DNA of 53,583 nucleotides from Syntrophales bacterium. GTDB lineage: Bacteria; Desulfobacterota; Syntrophia; Syntrophales; Fen-1087. The DNA lies in assembly GCA_030656035.1 (NCBI GenBank), contig JAUSOK010000109.1, positions 1 through 53,583 on the forward strand. The letters run 5' to 3'. Position numbers and translations under genes: made by a program. Under the pieces are notes generated by a model. That model was not told the origin of the DNA, did no database searches, and was given only the letters and a program-made list of their open reading frames with translations. Below, one piece after another: positions 7,273 through 16,273 of this stretch; positions within the stretch are counted from its first letter, which is position 1; each line of letters begins with the position of its first letter.

Positions 7273-7539
7273 ATGCAACCATATGACCATCTGGAAATCC
7301 GGTGTCCGCGGCTCGGGCATGAGCTGAATTTTTCCTACTGCCGAACGGAAGCGGGAGACCTGCCCTGTCATCGGTCGATCCAATGCTGGCAGGCATTTTT
7401 TCCCGTGGAAGCCCATCTCAGGGAAAATATGTCGGCGGCACAATGGGAGCGTTTTTCCCGGCAGATACCGGGGGACAAAATGACGACGCTCATCGATCTG
7501 ATTGAGCAGGCTAAGTCCAGAGAGAAAAGCAAAGCGTAG
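7273..7539 (+). CDS. Small conserved-looking cytosolic protein of unknown function
   Basis: 88 residues, beginning 11 bases after trpB and ending about 36 bases before rarA, same strand. It has four cysteines (positions 11, 23, 33, 38) within the first 40 residues: CPRLGHELNFSYCR, then LPCHRSIQCW. That spacing could bind a metal or Fe-S cluster. The C-terminus is a helical, charged tail. No family is recognised. Codon use fits its neighbours, so I believe it is expressed; function unknown. Confidence 0.6.
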   Translation: MQPYDHLEIRCPRLGHELNFSYCRTEAGDLPCHRSIQCWQAFFPVEAHLRENMSAAQWERFSRQIPGDKMTTLIDLIEQAKSREKSKA

Positions 7540-7575
7540 GGAAAGAAGGCTTTGCATAACAGAGTTTCTTTTGTC

Positions 7576-8910
7576 ATGGATCTTTTTGATCAGCGGGAAA
7601 CGAAAAGCGGTGATGATCCCCGGCCGCTGGCGGACCGGATGCGGCCGCGCACCCTTGCGGAGTATTTGGGACAGCCGCATTTAATGGGCGAGGGCGCCCT
7701 GCTCCGTCGCGCCATTGAAGAGGACCGTCTTTTTTCCATGATTTTCTGGGGTCCTCCGGGCTCCGGCAAGACAACTCTGGCCAGAGTGATCGCACAGGAA
7801 ACGCATTCGCATTTCACGAGCTTTTCCGCAGTGTTGTCGGGGGTGAAGGAAATCCGCTCCGTTGTGGATGATGCCCGGACCCGGTGGCGGGATCGCCGCG
7901 AAAAAACGCTCCTTTTCGTCGATGAAATCCATCGTTTCAACAAGGCCCAGCAGGACGCCTTTCTGCCGCATGTGGAAAGCGGCCTGATCACGTTGATCGG
8001 CGCCACCACCGAGAACCCCTCCTTTGAAATCATTTCTCCGCTCTTATCCCGTTCGCGGGTCATGCTCCTGAAACCCTTTTCCGATGACGACCTTTTATTG
8101 ATCCTGAAAAGGGCTGTCGCGGATGAGGAACGAGGGCTGGGCGCCTTAAACCTGGAGATTGAGCCGGAAGCCCTGTCGGCCATTGTCTGGTCCGCCGACG
8201 GCGATGCCCGCACGGCCCTCAACACCATGGAAGCAGCGGCCTCCTTGGTCGATACGGGACAGGATGGTGAAAGAAAAATAACCCGCAGAGTTTTCGAGGA
8301 AGCCTTTCAGAAAAAATTTCTGCTCTACGATAAAGGCGGAGAGGAACACTATAACCTGATCTCGGCCCTGCACAAGAGCCTGCGCGGCTCCGATCCGGAC
8401 GCCGCCCTTTACTGGATGGCCCGGATGCTGGCCGCGGGCGAAGACCCCCTCTTTATCGCCCGCCGCATGGTCCGCTTTGCCTCGGAGGATGTGGGAAATG
8501 CGGACCCGAGGGCGCTGACGGTCGCCGTCTCGGCGATGCAGGCTTTCCAGTTTGTCGGTCTGCCCGAAGGAGAACTGGTGCTGGCCCAGGCAGCCGTTTA
8601 TTTGGCCACAGCCCCTAAAAGCAACGCCCTTTACACCGGCTATGGCCAGGTCAGGCAAACCATCGGTCGTACCGGCGCGCTGCCTGTACCGCTGCATATC
8701 CGCAACGCCCCCACCGGGCTCATGAAGGACCTGGGCTACGGCAAGGGCTATCTGTATGCCCATGATTTTGAGGACGCCTATGTTCCCCAGGACTATCTGC
8801 CGGATGCCTTGAAGGGGCAATCCTACTATCGCCCGACAGAGCGCGGCTATGAGAAAATCATCCGGGAAAGAATGGAAGTGTGGCGGAAGCAGCGAAGCAA
8901 GGGGAAATAA
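7576..8910 (+). CDS. rarA: Replication-associated recombination protein A (AAA+ ATPase)
   Basis: 444 residues from the ATG at 7576, giving the family-typical start MDLFDQ; an in-frame TTG at 7552 lies nearer the AAGAAGG sequence, so the start is not certain. Walker A is GPPGSGKTT, Walker B FVDEIHRFNKAQQDAFLPHV, sensor 1 GATTENPSF. The C-terminal MgsA-type region includes the SEDVGNADPRAL and NAPTGLMKDLGYGKGYLYAH segments characteristic of RarA/MgsA/WRNIP1. It acts at stalled replication forks and single-strand gaps with SSB. Length and motifs are complete. Confidence 0.92.
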   Translation: MDLFDQRETKSGDDPRPLADRMRPRTLAEYLGQPHLMGEGALLRRAIEEDRLFSMIFWGPPGSGKTTLARVIAQETHSHFTSFSAVLSGVKEIRSVVDDARTRWRDRREKTLLFVDEIHRFNKAQQDAFLPHVESGLITLIGATTENPSFEIISPLLSRSRVMLLKPFSDDDLLLILKRAVADEERGLGALNLEIEPEALSAIVWSADGDARTALNTMEAAASLVDTGQDGERKITRRVFEEAFQKKFLLYDKGGEEHYNLISALHKSLRGSDPDAALYWMARMLAAGEDPLFIARRMVRFASEDVGNADPRALTVAVSAMQAFQFVGLPEGELVLAQAAVYLATAPKSNALYTGYGQVRQTIGRTGALPVPLHIRNAPTGLMKDLGYGKGYLYAHDFEDAYVPQDYLPDALKGQSYYRPTERGYEKIIRERMEVWRKQRSKGK

Positions 8911-8967
8911 GGGGAAATCCTGATACGATGATTCCGGGGGACGGGACCGATGCGTGCCTTTCCAAAA

Positions 8968-9000
8968 AATGCGGGGGAGGTCATTGACCTCCCCCGCATT
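8968..9000 (-). terminator. Strong 16-bp hairpin, terminator-like on the minus strand
   Basis: AATGCGGGGGAGGTCA (8968-8983) and TGACCTCCCCCGCATT (8985-9000) are perfect reverse complements around a single base. Read on the minus strand the stem is followed by TTTTTT; on the plus strand there is no T tract. It lies 58 bases after the rarA stop. It may stop plus-strand readthrough poorly and a minus-strand RNA efficiently, although no minus-strand gene is seen upstream. Confidence 0.55.
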
Positions 9001-9368
9001 CAGGAGTGACGAAGGCCTGCCGCCTTCAAAAGTTTTGGATTCGACCGCCGAATAAACATGCCCGTTTGCTTAGACGGCAGGACATTTTCTGTACAATTCA
9101 ACCTGCACATTCTGGGCCATTGATGGATAGAGATTAATAAGTATCCGGTATCACAGGCAAATTATGTGATATCGCGGGGAGCACCCCCTCGGGACTTGTG
9201 TGCAAGTCTGGCAATAAATGTCGGGCCGGCAGGGATAAATAAAATAATAACTGAACGAATACAACATATTAATAGATAGACGAGAGATGTCTCTCGAATC
9301 GACAGAATTGTCGATGCCGAACGGTTGCTCGTGCTTCCATTTCACTGACGAAACAGATCAAGAATTCA
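9001..9368. other. Noncoding stretch with several small hairpins
   Basis: No supported ORF. Local stems include GACTTG TGTG CAAGTC (9193-9208), CGAGAGATGTCTCTCG (9281-9296) and TCGACAGAATTGTCGA (9299-9314), plus a GGGGAG..CCCCCTC pairing near 9177-9190. The clustering suggests a structured RNA or long 5' leader, but none is recognised. Confidence 0.3.
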
Positions 9369-9396
9369 TTGACTTTTTACCATTATGACCTATCAT
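9369..9396 (+). promoter_or_regulatory. Sigma70-type promoter for the two-component operon
   Basis: TTGACT (9369-9374), 16-base spacer, TATCAT (9391-9396), 36 bases upstream of the kinase ATG at 9432. Confidence 0.5.
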
Positions 9397-9431
9397 GCTG
9401 AAGATGTTTATATCACCTTTCTGAGGGGTTT

Positions 9432-11315
9432 ATGAGCCCGTACAAGAAAATGATCTGGCAGTACCGTTCCCGGCCGGAAGACCGGTTTTTCCTTCAGCCG
9501 ATTGCCGTCGCAATCGTCTGCGCCGTTTTCATCGCGCTGATTCTGATCATGGGGGTCATGGATCTCCAGCGCAGCAACCGGATTCTTGAGGGATTCATGC
9601 AGAACCAGGCCCTGAGCGTGGCCGGTGTTGTCCAGCGTTTGTCGCAGGATAACCTGAATAATCTCGTTATGGCCTTCCAAAGGGGTCGGGAGCGGTCCTA
9701 TGTCCCTCTCGAGGATGCCGCCTTTTCACCCCAGAAAATGCTGACCATCGCCCTTGCCGATCTGGGGCTTGAAATCGATGAGGCATGGAAGGCAAACAAG
9801 GTCAGCGAGGAATACCTGCAGAAATTCGCCGCTGATAAGGGATTGTGGATGGTGGCCGTTCTGAATGCCGGGGGGAAGGTGGTTTACCAGAGCCGGTCTC
9901 TGCCGGTTGAGCAGGCCGTGCAGCGTTCACCTGTAAAGATCAAGGGAACGGAAAAAGAAATCGGCATCGGAATTTTTACCCAGCTTGTCACACAACTGAA
10001 CTTCCATCGACAAGCGGTGCTGCCCGTTCCCAAGGTCAGAAGCGGCAAGGCCGTCGGCCGTCGGGACATTCCCTTGACATTTGTGCAGGCCCTCGACCGC
10101 CTGAATATGGGTTATATCGGTCTGAAGCGCAAGGACGGCAGCGGTACGATCCTCATTGCCCTGGATCAGGAAGGACTGAAGTATTGGGGAACCAGGGTAT
10201 CTATTGAAAAGGCCCTTGAAAAGTTGGGGGAAGGTCAGAGCCAGGGGCTTGCATATCTTGTGATTATGGACCGCCAGGGCGTCATCCTCGGCGCCACGGG
10301 AAGCGTGCCGGAGAAATGGCGGGAAGGGGACATGTCCCTGTCGGAAATCTGGGCCGGTAAACGGAAGATTGAGAGCCGAAATGTCGTTCATTCAGGCAGG
10401 AGCCTGCTCGACATGGCGGCGCCCTTTGTCATGAATGATAAAATTGCCGGCATTGTCCGGATCGGCCTGGAGCGGGAGAGCATGGACCGGATTCTTGAAG
10501 AAAACCGGCGCAATATGTACATTTTTTCCATACCGATCGTTCTGATTGCCCTGCTGGCCATGTGGCTGTTGTTCCATAATCAGAACAGACACCTGGCGGG
10601 CATTGTGGAGATGGAAAGACGGCTGGACAAAGCGGAGCGCCTGTCTGCGCTGGGCCAGCTTGCCGCCGGGGTGGCCCATGAAATCCGCAACCCGCTTAAC
10701 GCCGTCAGCATGGCCAGCCAGCGGCTGAAGCGTGAATTCCAGCCGGCCGATGAAACCAGGGCGAAAGAATTTCAATCGCTGGCGGGCGTCATTCGGGACG
10801 AAATCCGGCGCTTGAACGGGATCATCGAGGAGTTTCTGACGTTTTCGAAGAGCCGGCGGCTGGAGTTCCACGATTACCCGGTGACCGAGGTGCTGCAGAA
10901 AATCGTGAACCTGATCCGGGAAGAGGCCGCCGCCAAAGGCATTCAAATCCGGACTCACTGGGGAAGCGACGGGACCGTCGTGCCGATGGATATGGACAAG
11001 CTTCAGCAGGCGCTGCTGAATATCATCAAAAACGCAATGGAATCGATCGCCGGCGGCGGGGCGATTGATATTGCCGTGGAAAGGAAGTCCAAAGAGAAAA
11101 TCAGCGTCAAGATCGCCGATACGGGATGCGGCATGACCGCCGAGGAAGTGGAGCGCATCTTCAGCCCCGAATATACGACGAAGGAAAAGGGCCTAGGCCT
11201 GGGACTTTCGCTCGCGCATGAGATCATCCGCGGACACAGCGGCGAAATTCTTGTCTTCAGCGATCAGGGGTCGGGGACGACCTTTGAAATCGTTCTGCCG
11301 GCGGAAAGAGGGTAA
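9432..11315 (+). CDS. Membrane sensor histidine kinase
   Basis: 627 residues; ATG at 9432 after GAGGGG. Transmembrane helices at about 23-42 and 362-381 bracket a ~320-residue periplasmic sensor region of extracellular PAS/Cache-like size. No clear HAMP domain follows; a short coiled-coil leads into the HisKA box LAAGVAHEIRNPLNAVSMAS with phospho-acceptor His416. The HATPase_c domain shows the N box (LLNIIKNAMESI), G1 (DTGCGM) and G2 (KGLGLGLSLA). It should autophosphorylate in response to an envelope or extracellular signal and pass phosphate to the NtrC-type regulator encoded 49 bases downstream. The ligand is unknown. Confidence 0.9.
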   Translation: MSPYKKMIWQYRSRPEDRFFLQPIAVAIVCAVFIALILIMGVMDLQRSNRILEGFMQNQALSVAGVVQRLSQDNLNNLVMAFQRGRERSYVPLEDAAFSPQKMLTIALADLGLEIDEAWKANKVSEEYLQKFAADKGLWMVAVLNAGGKVVYQSRSLPVEQAVQRSPVKIKGTEKEIGIGIFTQLVTQLNFHRQAVLPVPKVRSGKAVGRRDIPLTFVQALDRLNMGYIGLKRKDGSGTILIALDQEGLKYWGTRVSIEKALEKLGEGQSQGLAYLVIMDRQGVILGATGSVPEKWREGDMSLSEIWAGKRKIESRNVVHSGRSLLDMAAPFVMNDKIAGIVRIGLERESMDRILEENRRNMYIFSIPIVLIALLAMWLLFHNQNRHLAGIVEMERRLDKAERLSALGQLAAGVAHEIRNPLNAVSMASQRLKREFQPADETRAKEFQSLAGVIRDEIRRLNGIIEEFLTFSKSRRLEFHDYPVTEVLQKIVNLIREEAAAKGIQIRTHWGSDGTVVPMDMDKLQQALLNIIKNAMESIAGGGAIDIAVERKSKEKISVKIADTGCGMTAEEVERIFSPEYTTKEKGLGLGLSLAHEIIRGHSGEILVFSDQGSGTTFEIVLPAERG

Positions 11316-11364
11316 TCGGGGGCAGAGAGTCAAAGCGAGAAGGGTTGAAAGGAAAGGGTCAGGC

Positions 11365-12729
<1,365 letters not shown>

Positions 12730-12756
12730 AGCTTATCTGCTTCTTCATAATGGCCG

Positions 12757-13239
12757 TCAGCAGCCGTACTGCTTCTGCTTCATTGCCGACAGCATGACTA
12801 CATGTCTGCGTTCCTCTTCGATGATTTTATCGACCGTGGCATATTCATGAGCGGGGATCAGACCCTTGATTTCGTGATAGTACAGGATGGAATCCATCTC
12901 GCGCTGAAGGGCGAAATCCAGCGCCGAAGCCGAATCCTTGACCTTCGCGAGTTCCTGATCCAGCGCCTCTTTTTTGAAGATAATGGCGTTATCGACGTAG
13001 TTATGCAGATAGGCGGCGTATTCCCCGGCATAACCCTCCGGCGGGGCGGCCTTATCCATTGCCGCAAAGATTTTCTCGAAGGTCTTCTTGTGCTGGAGTT
13101 CCATGTTCGCTAACTGATCAAAGAGATTCTTCGTACCCTCATCTCCGGCGATCTGCACGGCAAACCGGTAAAAATTGGCCCCGTTTTCTTCAATTCTGAT
13201 GGCAAATTCAACAATGTCACTTGCTGTAAAAACACTCAT
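12757..13239 (-). CDS. Ferritin-like / rubrerythrin-family protein
   Basis: 160 residues, ATG at 13239. A four-helix bundle with carboxylate/His motifs is visible: EFAIRIEENGANFYRFAVQ (helix 1), NMELQHKKTFE (ExxH, helix 2), REMDSILYYHEI (helix 3) and EEERRHVVML (ExxxH-like, helix 4). This is the rubrerythrin-type diiron ferritin-like domain, without the C-terminal rubredoxin domain (the final GC is a lone cysteine). Probable role: peroxide or iron handling in an anaerobe. It is 124 bases downstream of corA on the same strand and could be separately transcribed. Confidence 0.8.
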   Translation of the reverse strand: MSVFTASDIVEFAIRIEENGANFYRFAVQIAGDEGTKNLFDQLANMELQHKKTFEKIFAAMDKAAPPEGYAGEYAAYLHNYVDNAIIFKKEALDQELAKVKDSASALDFALQREMDSILYYHEIKGLIPAHEYATVDKIIEEERRHVVMLSAMKQKQYGC

Positions 13240-13363
13240 GTCAAGCCTCCTTCATCAATATGGTTTTATTTGGCTTCCAAGGGTCTCCCCAAGGGCTGTT
13301 CCCTTATCGGAATTCACATGAATTATAAATCAAAATAATCATGATCGCCGGCTCGTCAACGGA

Positions 13364-14431
13364 TCAGAGCCATTTTTTTCGTTTGAAGAGGATCAGCATG
13401 ACCACGGCAATGGTCATGCTGATGATCCAGAAGAGCAGATAACCCCAGTGCCATTCAAGCTCCGGGAAATGCTTGAAGTTCATCCCGTAGACGCCCGCCA
13501 GGAAGGTCAAGGGGATGAAAATCGTGGCGATGATGGTGAGCACCTTCATGACCTGGTTCATCCGGTTGCTGAGGCTGGACAGGTAAATATCAATCATGCC
13601 GGAGAGCATTTCCCGGTAGGTTTCCACGGTGTCGATGATCTGGATGGCATGATCGTAGATGTCCTTCAGGTAGATGCCTGTCGCGTCCTGAATCAGCGGT
13701 GATTCACTGCGTTCGAGGGCGCTGATGCTCTCTCGCAGCGGCCAGATCGATTTCCTCAGAAAGATCATATCCCGCTTCAGATGCTGGATCGCCCGTAATG
13801 TGGATTGGGCAGGATTATTCACCAAGGCCTCCTCCTCAATCTCTATTTTTTCGCCCAGCGTTTCGAGGATGCCGAAATAGGAGTCCAGAATCATGTCAAT
13901 GATGGCGTAGGCTAAATAATCGGCGCCGGTCTTGCGGATCCGTCCCTTGGATGTTTTGATGCGTTCCCGAATCGGATCGAGCAGGGCTTCTTTTCGTTCC
14001 TGAAAGGATATCACATATTTGGGGCCAAGGATGACGCTGACCTGCTCCGCTGTGATGTCACTGTGCTCATCGCAGGTATTGCAGAATCGCTTGAGAACGA
14101 TGAATATATAGTCGCCCATGTCCTGCATTTTGGGGCGCTGGTCTGTGTTCAGGATATCCTCTAAAATAAGGGGGTGAAGCCCGAATACATCGCCTAACTG
14201 TTCCAGGACGCGGGTATCGTGAATGCCTTCGATATGCACCCAGGATACCGTCTGCCGGTCCATGAAAGCGCGCAGCTCTTCTATGTGATCAATGTTTTTT
14301 TCAAGATAGTGGTCTCCGTCATAATCGAGCAGTGTGACCTTCGTTGTCTCGCTCAATTTTTCGCCGATATGGACCAGGGAGCCCGGCGGCAGCCCGGCCT
14401 TTTGTGATCTGGATTTTGTCGGTCTGGGCAT
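13364..14431 (-). CDS. corA: CorA-family Mg2+/Co2+ channel
   Basis: 355 residues; ATG at 14431 with AAGGA upstream. A long cytosolic alpha/beta plus coiled-coil N-terminal part is followed by two C-terminal transmembrane helices. The family signature is YGMNF, immediately after the first helix (FIPLTFLAGVYGMNF), and the C-terminus is Lys-rich as usual (KRKKWL). It forms a pentameric inner-membrane channel for magnesium or cobalt. It lies only 25 bases downstream of the cyclase gene and is probably cotranscribed with it. Confidence 0.93.
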   Translation of the reverse strand: MPRPTKSRSQKAGLPPGSLVHIGEKLSETTKVTLLDYDGDHYLEKNIDHIEELRAFMDRQTVSWVHIEGIHDTRVLEQLGDVFGLHPLILEDILNTDQRPKMQDMGDYIFIVLKRFCNTCDEHSDITAEQVSVILGPKYVISFQERKEALLDPIRERIKTSKGRIRKTGADYLAYAIIDMILDSYFGILETLGEKIEIEEEALVNNPAQSTLRAIQHLKRDMIFLRKSIWPLRESISALERSESPLIQDATGIYLKDIYDHAIQIIDTVETYREMLSGMIDIYLSSLSNRMNQVMKVLTIIATIFIPLTFLAGVYGMNFKHFPELEWHWGYLLFWIISMTIAVVMLILFKRKKWL

Positions 14432-14456
14432 ATTCCTTTATCCCTTGCTTCTTCCT

Positions 14457-15929
14457 TTACGGCAACGGCCTGCTGTCCGGGCGGTTCGATTTCGTGAGTT
14501 TGATCGTGACCGTGACGACGGGCGGCTTTCCCCCTGCGAATTGGACGTGCGACGGTAAAATCAGTCTGACTTCCAGTATCTTGGACGAAGTCAATTTTCC
14601 CAAATCAATCGGCTCCGTTCTGATCCGGACGCCGTTTTGATTTAATTTGCCTAGAATTAAAACCGTGACGTCCGGGGGCGATACGCTGATTTTCTGCACG
14701 GACTGGCCGTCCGGCGGGCGGCCCTGGGTGACCACCTGTACGGGCAGGGATGCTTCGACCAGCCGGGATGCGGTCATTCCGAGCCGGGCGGGATTGATCC
14801 CCACCACGGTCAGACTGGAGGGTTTTTTGACCATGTCCTTTGATAGAGCGATTTCGTGCCGTCCTTCCCGGACCTGGGACAGATCCACAGAGACCTTCAG
14901 CGAATCCGGATTGAGGAGCTGAAAGGCCTGCGGCGGACCCATGAGCATGATCTCGACGTCGGTGATTTTCGGTTTTTCGATTACCCAGTCCGGTGAGACG
15001 TTCAGATATTCCACGGGAACGGTAAAATCCCGCCGCACGGATTCCTTCTGATATCCGAAAGCGACCCAGAGGATACAGGACAGCAGCAGGGCGATGATCT
15101 TTTCCCGGGAATTTTCCCTGAGCCAGTGGACGACCGGTCTGGTTTCCCGTTTTGGCGCCTTCTGGGCGTAAAAGGATTCGAGTTCGACCCGCAGAGCGGC
15201 GGCATTGACGAGCTCGCGAATATGTTCCCCCTTTGCAAGGCTGATGGTTCCCCTTTCCTCGGAGACCACGACACACAGAGCGTCGCAGCGTTCCGAAAGG
15301 CCCAGCGCAGCCGTATGCCGGAGACCCAGCGGGCCAAAGCGGCCGGCGTTTATGGACAGCGGCAGGTGACAGCCGAACTGCGGCACCCGGTTGCCTTCGA
15401 TCACGACGGCGCCGTCGTGTCCGGCGGAATGAGGATCAAAAATGCTCTCCAGCAGGGGCTGGCTCAGGGCGCCGTTCAACAGGGCGCCGCCGTTGAGATG
15501 ACGGTCGAGGGGATCTTCTCCTTTGATGACGATCAGGGCGCCGATGCGTTTCCGGACCAGATTGGAAACGGCCTGTGCGATGGTTTCGGCGGCCTGATGA
15601 ACAGGCTGCTTGTCGAAGAATTTCTGCCGGAGGCGACCCCACATGGCCAGTTGTTCAAAAAACCGCCGGAGGTCTTCCTGGAAAATAACGACCAAAACGA
15701 AAAGCAGGATGGCAAAGAAGCCTTGCAGGACGACCGTTGTCAGGTAAAGCTGGAAGAAGCGGGCCGTCAGATAAATAACCCCCAGCAGGCCGATTCCGAT
15801 GAAGACGAAGCGGGACGCCCGCTCCTTGAACCAGATCAGCACCACCGATGTCATGATCCAGATGATCAGGATATCAAAGATGTCCTGAATCCGGAGGTTG
15901 TTAAAAACTGTCAGAATGTTGTCGATCAT
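14457..15929 (-). CDS. cdaA: Membrane diadenylate cyclase fused to YbbR (CdaR-like) domains
   Basis: 490 residues, ATG at 15929. Residues 1-90 hold three transmembrane helices as in CdaA; about 105-250 form the DisA_N cyclase domain with DGA at 172-174 and GLRHTAALG at 203-211. A fourth hydrophobic segment (about 277-292) leads into roughly 190 residues that read as YbbR repeats, the CdaR regulator module. In Firmicutes CdaA and CdaR are separate neighbouring proteins; here they are one chain. It would make c-di-AMP from two ATP, with YbbR domains presumably outside the membrane. The usual RHR catalytic motif reads RHT here, so activity is not certain. Promoter at 15960-15988. Confidence 0.85.
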   Translation of the reverse strand: MIDNILTVFNNLRIQDIFDILIIWIMTSVVLIWFKERASRFVFIGIGLLGVIYLTARFFQLYLTTVVLQGFFAILLFVLVVIFQEDLRRFFEQLAMWGRLRQKFFDKQPVHQAAETIAQAVSNLVRKRIGALIVIKGEDPLDRHLNGGALLNGALSQPLLESIFDPHSAGHDGAVVIEGNRVPQFGCHLPLSINAGRFGPLGLRHTAALGLSERCDALCVVVSEERGTISLAKGEHIRELVNAAALRVELESFYAQKAPKRETRPVVHWLRENSREKIIALLLSCILWVAFGYQKESVRRDFTVPVEYLNVSPDWVIEKPKITDVEIMLMGPPQAFQLLNPDSLKVSVDLSQVREGRHEIALSKDMVKKPSSLTVVGINPARLGMTASRLVEASLPVQVVTQGRPPDGQSVQKISVSPPDVTVLILGKLNQNGVRIRTEPIDLGKLTSSKILEVRLILPSHVQFAGGKPPVVTVTIKLTKSNRPDSRPLP

Positions 15930-15959
15930 CGGAATCCCGTCTTCGCATTGTCGGATGCA

Positions 15960-15988
15960 ATATCAAACGTCTTGAAGCGAATTGTCAA
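15960..15988 (-). promoter_or_regulatory. Sigma70-type promoter of the cyclase-corA unit
   Basis: On the minus strand TTGACA (15983-15988), 17-base spacer, TGATAT (15960-15965), 31 bases ahead of the ATG at 15929. Confidence 0.6.
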
Positions 15989-16000
15989 TAAAAATATTCC

Positions 16001-16029
16001 TTGACAATCAGTTTAGACTCTGATTTTAT
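16001..16029 (+). promoter_or_regulatory. Sigma70-type promoter of the aromatic amino acid operon
   Basis: TTGACA (16001-16006), 17-base spacer, TTTTAT (16024-16029). Transcription would begin near 16036, about 20 bases before the leader-peptide ATG. It is back to back with the cyclase promoter. Confidence 0.6.
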
Positions 16030-16055
16030 GCGCCCAATTAAGAAAGGTTTAAGCA

Positions 16056-16142
16056 ATGGACACAAAGACCGCAAATGGAACGTTTAATGGCTTTTGGGGC
16101 TATTATTATCCATGGGTCTGCCCATTGCCCTTAAGCCATTAA
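16056..16142 (+). CDS. Aromatic-rich leader peptide of the aro operon (attenuator)
   Basis: A 28-codon frame: ATG at 16056, TAA at 16140-16142, with AAAGG about 8 bases upstream. The peptide contains GTFNGFWGYYYPWVCP (residues 8-23): two Phe, two Trp and three consecutive Tyr, i.e. 7 aromatic residues of 28, six of them within residues 13-20 or adjacent. It lies directly before a terminator/antiterminator and the DAHP synthase gene. This is the arrangement of the trp, phe and his leader peptides, where ribosome stalling at scarce aminoacyl-tRNA prevents termination. Here the sensor would read Phe, Tyr and Trp together, fitting a common-pathway operon. It is too short for ordinary gene calling. 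Function inferred from sequence and position. Confidence 0.85.
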   Translation: MDTKTANGTFNGFWGYYYPWVCPLPLSH

Positions 16143-16204
16143 CATAAATTAAATTAATGACTTAAGCCGTGGGCGGATCGAAGGCGACCGCCCACGGCTT
16201 TTTT
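16086..16204 (+). promoter_or_regulatory. Transcription attenuator: pause, antiterminator and terminator stems
   Basis: Mutually exclusive pairings are visible. (1) AATGGCTT..GGGGC (16086-16100) with GCCCTTAAGCCATT (16127-16140), enclosing the Tyr/Trp codons. (2) A small stem ATGGG (16112-16116)/CCCAT (16121-16125). (3) TCTGCCCA (16117-16124) with TGGGCGGA (16170-16177), 8 pairs that consume the terminator 5' arm. (4) TTAAGCCATTAA (16131-16142) with TTAATGACTTAA (16154-16165), one mismatch. (5) The terminator itself at 16164-16204. A ribosome stalled at the aromatic codons would break (1) and (2) and free 16117-16124 to form (3), giving readthrough. Confidence 0.75.
16164..16204 (+). terminator. 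Intrinsic terminator of the aro attenuator
   Basis: AAGCCGTGGGCGG (16164-16176) and CCGCCCACGGCTT (16188-16200) form a perfect 13-bp stem with an 11-base loop, followed by an uninterrupted T tract to 16204 and then ATTTT. Confidence 0.9.
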
Positions 16205-16216
16205 ATTTTCACTCGG

Positions 16217-16254
16217 AGCCATGGGCGGGGTCAAAACCCTCACATGGCTTTTTT
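16217..16254 (+). terminator. Second terminator-like hairpin in the aro leader
   Basis: AGCCATG (16217-16223) pairs with CATGGCT (16243-16249), with an inner GGG/CCC pairing, followed by TTTTTT (16249-16254). It ends only a few bases before the GGAGGG ribosome binding site of aroF. It may act as a backup terminator or occlude ribosome entry. Confidence 0.5.
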
Positions 16255-16273
16255 ATTGAAGGAGGGAAAGAAA

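Noticed and set aside
9151-9345. 64-residue minus-strand frame
   Set aside because: Covers small hairpins upstream of the histidine kinase, low-complexity aromatic/Ser composition, no ribosome binding site or homology signal.
15126-16004. Long plus-strand frame opposite the diadenylate cyclase gene
   Set aside because: Antisense shadow of a well-supported membrane protein with DisA_N motifs; no ribosome binding site.
16169-16273. N-terminal extension of DAHP synthase starting at a GTG inside the attenuator
   Set aside because: It would translate through the terminator stems; the ATG at 16274 has a strong ribosome binding site and the conserved N-terminus.
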